The translations under genes and the position numbers were made by a program. 64,000 nt of DNA from Datura wrightii (lineage: Eukaryota; Streptophyta; Magnoliopsida; Solanales; Solanaceae): contig JASDFA010000010.1 of NCBI GenBank assembly GCA_035772735.1, positions 125,899,501-125,963,500 on the forward strand, given 5' to 3'. Below are positions 58,108 to 64,000 of this stretch, one piece after another. A model generated the notes under the pieces. That model was not told where the DNA came from, ran no database searches, and was given only the letters and a program-made list of their open reading frames with translations. Positions within the stretch are counted from its first letter, which is position 1. Every line of letters begins with the position of its first letter.

Positions 58108-58263
58108 GGTTAGGTAGAATCTTTTCATGGGTGTGAAGCATGCCACACCTATGACAAAGAGGCTACTAAACGTTTAGGAAATGTTCCCTTCTTTCATGTT
58201 CTATGTCATGCAGTGAAAAGCCGTTCACTCTTTCTAATTCGTGAGATTTGCGATTGCAGAATT

Positions 58264-59440
58264 ATGGCTCCTAGAAGAATGAACGGAAGGAGGAATGGGA
58301 ATGATGAAGGCCACGGAGATGGCAATGATCACGGGCATCGGCAAGCCCCACCAGTTCCGGAGCCCCAAGAGCCAGAGCTAGCTTCCCATGCCGAGTTTCG
58401 GGCGACGATTCAGCAGGGCTTGACCGCTCAGGTCAACCAAAAGGCTGTTTCGCAGGTTCCACAGAATGGAAATGCGGCGGCGGCTCATATTAGAGACTTC
58501 TTGAGGATGAACCCTCCTAAGTTCACGGGGTCAAAGGTGGATGAGGATCCACACGAGTTCATTGAGGGGATCCTGAAGGTCACTCAAGTTATGGGAGTGA
58601 CAAATGGGGAGTGTGTGGACTTGGCCTCTTATAAGCTAAAGAAGGTCGCTCATATTTGGTACAAGCAATGGAAGGACAGTAGGGCAGCGGGAGCGGGCCC
58701 TATCAGCTGGGTTGAGTTTCACATGGCTTTTCTTGACATATTCTTCCCTCGGGAAATGAGGGAATTGAAATCAGCTGAGTTTGTTAACCTCAAGAAAGGA
58801 AAGATGTCAGTGCTGAAGTATTCGCTTGAGTGCACTCGCTTGTCGAAATACACCCCAGAGTTGGTGATGGATTGGAGGGCGGGGTGAGCCAATTTGTTCA
58901 TGAGTGTGGTCGGTTATTTAGACAAGGACTGCAGGACTGCTATGCTCCTCTAGGATATGGAATTTCCTCACATAGTATTGTATGTCCAGCAGATGGAGGC
59001 GACTCATGCGAGGGAGAGGGAGGAAAAGAGGGCTTGGATGGATAGTCGTGGGATTTCACATTAGAGGTCTGGCGGTGGCTACCTTCCACAGTTTTAGCAG
59101 AGGTCACTAGCCCCAGCACCATCATCAGCTAGTGTTCCATCTAGACCCAAGGGTGATCAGAGGAATAGGGCTTCAGGGTCGAGGGATCAAAGGGGCACCC
59201 AGTTAGAATATACCTCACCAGCCTGCGGTAAGTGTGGCAAGAGTTATATCGGGAAGTGCCAGCTCGATTCAGACATTTGTTTTGGGTGTGGTAGACCTGG
59301 CCACATGCGTCGAGCATGCCCATATGCTAGATAGGCTGATGATAGGGGTCCTGCATAGACCACCAGGACAGCAACAACTCTAGCCCGTTCAGCTCCACAG
59401 GGAGCATCTACTAGTGGGGGAGGCGGTTAACGCCAAAATC
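58264..59440 (+). pseudogene. gag of C5
   Basis: ATG 58264 opens MAPRRMNGRRNGND and the frame stays open to 58887. It covers FLRMNPPKFTGSKVDEDPHE, WYKQWKDSRAAGAGP and FFPREMRELKSAEFVNLKK, and is the most intact Gag core in the window. After a frameshift near 58885, the C-terminal part has knuckles CGKCGKSYIGKC (about 59225-59260) and CFGCGRPGHMRRAC (59279-59320). There are further stops (near 59064, 59098 and 59331) and no in-frame link to pol. Confidence 0.9.
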
Positions 59441-62400
59441 GATTCCATGCCCTTGCCTCGCGCCAGGAGCAGGAGACTTTGTCAGACGTGGTCACTAGTA
59501 TGTTGCATGTCTTTCATATTGATGTTTATGCCTGCTAGACCCAGGAGCTACATTGTCCTTCGTGACTCCTTACATTGCTAGTAGTTTTGGTGTTGGTCCT
59601 GAAATTCTGTCAGAACCATTCTCGGTGTCTACCCCAATCGGTGATTCAGTTGTAGCTAGGCAGGTATATAGAGGTTGCCCCATTACTGTGTTGCATAAGG
59701 TTACCTCCACAGATTTGTTAGAGTTAGTCATGACTAACTTTGACGTTATTCTTGTTAGGATTAGTTGTTTGCATGTTATTCCTCGATTAATTGTAGAACC
59801 CGTACCGTGGACTTTCATTTTCCGGGTGATCCAGTTGTGGAGTGGAAGGGTAGTTCGGTGGTGCTAGCAAGTCGGTTTATTTCCTATCTTAAGGCTAGGA
59901 AGATGATCTCTAAGGGTTGCATGTATCACCTAGATAGGTTTAAGGATGTGGAATCCGAGACCCCGACAATTCAGTTAGTTCCGATGGTGTGCGAATACCC
60001 AGAGGTGTTTCCCGAGGATTTTCTAGGTGTTCCTCCGGAAATGGAGATTGATTTCTTGATTGATCTATTGCTAGATACGCCACCTATTTCTATCCCTCCT
60101 TACAGGATGGCTCCAGCCGAGCTAAAGGAATTGAAGGATCAGTTAAAGGATCTGTTGGACAAGGGCTTCATTAGATCGAGCCAGTCTCCTTAGGGTGCAC
60201 TAGTTCTATTTGTTCGAAAGAAGGACGGTTCCCTTGCATGTGTATTGACTACCGGCAGTTGAACAAGGACTACCATCAAGAATAGTGCCCCTTACCCAGG
60301 ATCAATGATTTGTTTTACCAGCTTCAGGGTGCTAAGTGCTTTTCCAAGATCAATCTCAGGTCCGGGTATCATCAACTCGGAGTTCGGGAGGGTGACATCC
60401 CGAAGATCGCTTTCAGGACTCGGTATGGTCACTATGAATTTGTTGTTATTTCTTTTGAGCTAACCAATGGTCCTAAACCTTTTATGGACCTGATGAATAG
60501 GGTGTTCAAGCAATATTTGGATATGTTCATGATTGTGTTCATCGACGACATTCTTATATACTCCTAGAGCGAGGAGGAGCACGCCACTCATTCGAGGATA
60601 GTGCTGCAAACCCTCAAAGATCGTTAGTTGTATGCAAAGTTTAGCAAGTGTGAATTTTGGCTGAACTCGGTAGCATTTCTGGGTCATGCGATATCAAGCG
60701 AAGGCATAAGGGTAGATTCACAGAAGATAGAGCCGATGAAGAATTGGTCTAGACCGGTGAATCCTTCAGAAATCCAAAGCTTCTTGGGCATAGTAGGTTA
60801 TTATAGAAGGTTTGTGGAGGGTTTCTCATCCATAGCATCACCTCTGACTAAGTCGACTCAGAAAAAGGTGAAATTCCAATGGTCGGATTCTTATGAGAAA
60901 AGTTTCCAAGAGTTAAAGACCCGGCTCACTTCAGCACCAATGTTGACATTACCCGAGGGTACTGATGGCTTTGTTTTCTATTGTGATGCTTCGCGAGTTG
61001 GACAGGGATGTGTGTTGATGCAACGTGGGAAGGCAATAGCATATGCCTTGAGACAGCTGAAGGTCCATGAAAAGAATTACCCGACCCATGATCTTGAGTT
61101 GGCTGCGTGCTGTTTGCATTGAAGATATGATGACATTACTTGTATGGGGTCCACGTGGATGTATTTATGGATCACAATAGCTTGCAATATGTATTCAAAT
61201 AGAAAGACCTAAATTTTCGGCAAATGAGGTGGTTGGAGTTACCTAAGGACTATGACATGAGTGTCCTTTACCACCCGGGCAAGGCTAATATGGTTGCGAA
61301 TGTGCTTAGTAGACTCTCCATGGAAAGTGTGTCCCACGTGGATGGGGGAAAGAAGGAGTTGGTGAGGGATGTCGATCGATTCAACCGACGGAGGTGTTGT
61401 TGTACATAACGGGTGAGAATCATCCTTGGTGGTTGATGTTAAATCTCGGCAAGATGAGGATCCAACATTGAGGAAGCTGAAGGAGGCAATGCAGAGTCAT
61501 AAGGTGGAGGTCCTCACCCAAGGGGGAGATGGTGTGCTACGATACCAGGGTCAACTATGTGTTCCGAACGTTGATAATTTGAGAGTTTGGATATTACATA
61601 AGGCACATGGTACCAGATATTCGATTCATCCAGGATCCACGAAAATGTATCAAGATTTGTGAGAAATCTATTGGTGGGATAGTATGAAGAGAGATATTGC
61701 GAAATTCGTAGCAAAATGCCCAAACTGCTAGAAAGTGAAAGTCGAACATCAGAGGCCGGGAGGCGTACTTTAGGATATCAGCATCCCCACTTGGAAGTGG
61801 GAAGAGATTAATATGGACTTTGTTACAGGCATACCTCGTACTCGCTAACACTATGAATCCATTTGGGTGGTGGTGGATAGGCTAACTAAGGCGGCACACT
61901 TCTTACTGGTCAAGACCACGGATTCAGCGGAAGATTATGGTAAGTTGTATATTCGGGAGTTAGTTCGACTTCATGGAGTGCCATTATCTATTATTTCAGA
62001 CCGAGGTACTCAGTTTACTTCTCAATTCTGGTTTTCATTTCCAAAAGGACTTGGGATGCAAGTTAAGCTCAGTACAGCCTTCCATCCGCAAACAGACGGC
62101 TAGGCAGAATGAACCATTCAGACCCTTGAGGATATGTTGAGGGCGTGTGTTATGGATTTTAAAGGTAGTTGGGATGATCATTTTTCCTTGATCGAGTTTG
62201 CTTATAATAATAGTTACCACTCTAGTATCCAGATGGCACCGTTTGAGGCTCTTTACGAGCGGAGGTGTAGATCTCCCATCGGATGGTTTGAGGTTGGTGA
62301 GGCAGCTATGATACGCTCAGATTCGGTTCATGAGGCGATGGTGAAGGTTCAGTTGATACGGGACCAGTCGAGAACCTCTTAGAGTTGTTAGAAATCGTAT

Positions 62401-62871
62401 GCTGATGTAAGGAGAAGAGATTTGGAGTTTTATGTGGATGACTGGGTATTTCTAAAGGTATCTCCCATGAAGGGAGTCATATAGTTCGGAAAGAAAGGTA
62501 AACCCATTCCCCGCTATGTTGGCCCTTACCAGGTTGTGAGAAGAGTTGGTAAGGTGGCATATGAGTTGGACTTGCCATCGGAGTTATCTTCGATTCATCC
62601 CGTCTTTCATGTGTCACTTTTGAAGAAGTGCTTGGGTGATCCAACCTTTGTAGTTTTGGTAGATAGCATTGAGGTGAAAGACAGCCTCAGCTATGAAGAA
62701 ATCCCGATGGAGATCCTAGATCGTCGAGTCCGTAAGCTAAGGAACAAAGAAGTAGCTTCAGTTAAAGTAAAATAGAGGAATCATCATGTTGAGGGAGCTA
62801 CGTGGGAAGCTGAAGCAGATATGATAACTAAAGACCCTCATTTGTTCCCTACCAGCTCAGTTTCAGTTTGA
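59441..62871 (+). pseudogene. pol of C5: protease, RT, RNase H, integrase, chromodomain
   Basis: The protease has SFVTPYIASSFGVGP (59553 on) after a 1-nt loss at the active site. RT has INLRSGYHQLGV (an Asp changed to Asn relative to C3) and MIVFIDDILIYS near 60530. RNase H has YCDASRVGQGC; HTDHKSL became MDHNSL. The integrase has YSIHPGSTKMY, ISDRGTQFTS and TIQTLEDML. The chromodomain ends in VEGATWEAEA. Defects include shifts near 59540, 59755, 60233, 60270, 61110 and 61380, and stops near 60192, 60566, 60627, 61200, 61661, 61728, 62102, 62382 and 62774. The stop codon is at 62869-62871. Confidence 0.9.
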
Positions 62872-63103
62872 GGTATCAGTTTTTCCCTAAACCTTTAATG
62901 AGTTTTTCCCATTCAGTTCATGTGTACAAGTTCGTTTTAGGATATGGTAAACGTATGTGATGTATGAATTCAGTTTTGCTATGTAGTTCCTTTCGGAGGT
63001 AGTCGTTCTGTCAGATTTTGACTTAAATAACTAGTAATTATATATGGTGATAGCTTGTTTTTGAGTTTTCTATATGCTTCAAACATTCGAGGACAAATGT
63101 TCC

Positions 63104-63117
63104 AAAGGGGGAGATAT
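63104..63117 (+). other. Polypurine tract of C5
   Basis: AAAGGGGGAGATAT abuts the 3' LTR start TGTTATACCCCCGG. Confidence 0.8.
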
Positions 63118-64000
63118 TGTTATACCCCCGGAACCCAAAGATTAGACCCGGGAGTGAAAACGGAGAAAAACTAAAAATTCGCACCAGGTCACAGAACAAT
63201 TGGTAAGGTGAGTCGTAAGGAGTGACCACGAGTCCTGAAGTGAATTTGGCCAGCTTGGTTTGGTAAAGTATGAGCGATGAGGCCACAGGCCTGACCATGA
63301 GTTGTGGTCAGACCTCACGACATCGCTCACAGGCCTGACCATGAGTCGTGGTCAGACCTCACGACTCGTGAGGTCACCCGTTGTCAACCCTGGAGGATTA
63401 GTTATATTTGGATGGGTAGTGTAGGTCACGGAAGGTGACCACAGGTCGTGGTCTGACCTCACGACTCGTGAAGTCACCCGTGGGGTTCCCCTTGGAGTTT
63501 TGGGCAGTGGATTCAACGGGTCAAGGCAATGAGTCGTGCCCTGTGGCAACGACCCGTTAGGTCCCTCGTGAGGACTGGCGACCAGAAATTTAATGAGGGT
63601 GTTTTCTTAACTTCCTAAGCCCCTAAGGCCTAAACTACGTCATTTTGGATATTTTTTGAGTTAAATAAGATGGGTTAAACCATCTATGCATGCCCATTCT
63701 CATGCAAGGATTTTAGAGATGTTTTGGAAGATTCAAGGCCTTCTTCCACAACTTTGCTCAATTTTCTTTGTGGTTGTTCAAGGAGCTTTAAGTTCATCCA
63801 TTCCCAAGTATGTATGGTTTTAAAATGGGTGGAATTCTTCCTCACCCATTCCCAATTTCTATTAAAGTCATGAATTCTTCTACTCAAATTCCATGGGGTT
63901 TTACCCAATGCATGTAAATGTGATTTCTTCGTATGTGTATGTTTTAATTGAGTTTTATTTTATGGAAATATGCATGATGGGCTGGTTTTATGATTATTTT
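63118..64000 (+). repeat. 3' LTR of C5, first part
   Basis: It matches 56033-56850 closely but contains an extra tandem copy of a 44-bp unit (63284-63327 followed by 63328-63371), which is single in the 5' LTR. The window ends inside the AT-rich body. Confidence 0.92.

Larger units (their letters stand above)
56033..64000 (+). mobile_element. Tekay/Del-type chromovirus C5 (3' LTR cut by window end)
   Basis: 5' LTR (56033 to about 58107), gag, pol with all domains, polypurine tract, and the first 883 bp of the 3' LTR. A deletion removes the last 25 or so bases of the 5' LTR together with the primer site. TCATG (56028-56032) precedes the LTR; its partner would lie beyond the window. Confidence 0.9.

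Noticed and set aside
1..64000. tRNA, rRNA or snRNA genes
   Set aside because: Only primer-binding sites complementary to tRNA 3' ends were seen; no cloverleaf with A and B boxes or conserved rRNA stretch was noticed.

Overview
This is a repeat-only stretch of a large plant genome. No intact host gene, tRNA, rRNA, CRISPR array or bacterial signal was found. Every recognisable coding stretch belongs to Ty3/gypsy LTR retrotransposons, mostly broken by stops and frameshifts. The chromovirus Gag and Pol wording (Tekay/Del type) and the Athila-like protease, with primer sites matching tRNA-Asp, indicate a eudicot. The wording reminds me most of Solanaceae, but that is an inference from memory.

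Element names used here. Family A: Athila-like, 1.42 kb LTRs, copies A1, A2 and A3. Element B: Athila-like, minus strand. D: Athila-like gag-pro fragment. F: Athila pol remnant. C1 to C5: Tekay/Del-type chromoviruses with LTRs of about 2.1 to 2.4 kb. E and G: LTR fragments.

Layout. 1-1552 is the start of A3, inserted in ORF2 of A1 (1553-7068, minus). A1 sits in a gypsy LTR (E, 7069-7453), which sits in the 3' LTR of B (7454-33460, minus). B also carries C1 (8408-25904, plus; target duplication CTTAA), and C1 carries the complete element A2 (12806-22531, plus; target duplication ACAAC) inside its integrase. B itself interrupts an Athila pol remnant F (33461-34678). F is interrupted on its other side by C2 (34679-50027), and C2 carries C3 (38649-48327; target duplication AGAGG). 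Then come a minus-strand LTR fragment G (50028-50370), gag-pro fragment D (50371-52363), a damaged chromovirus C4 (52364 to about 55.8 kb), an unassigned stretch, and C5 (56033 to the window end).

The most interesting content is the architecture shared by A1, A2 and B. All have LTRs, a tRNA-Asp primer site, one long gag-protease frame that ends in a stop, and no reverse transcriptase, RNase H or integrase. Downstream follow a small hairpin with a constant AGGCAA loop, a GC-rich palindromic block like the one in the LTR, a predicted intron of about 0.7 kb, and a second gene of about 400 codons (ORF2) with an acidic tail. ORF2 resembles the 'putative plant transposon protein' domain. Finally there is a long noncoding tail holding a nearly invariant 34-bp block. 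D shows the same gag-pro end and hairpins. This looks like a lineage of non-autonomous, two-gene retrotransposons that borrow reverse transcriptase and integrase from Athila relatives such as F. Whether the lineage is already described cannot be judged from the sequence alone.
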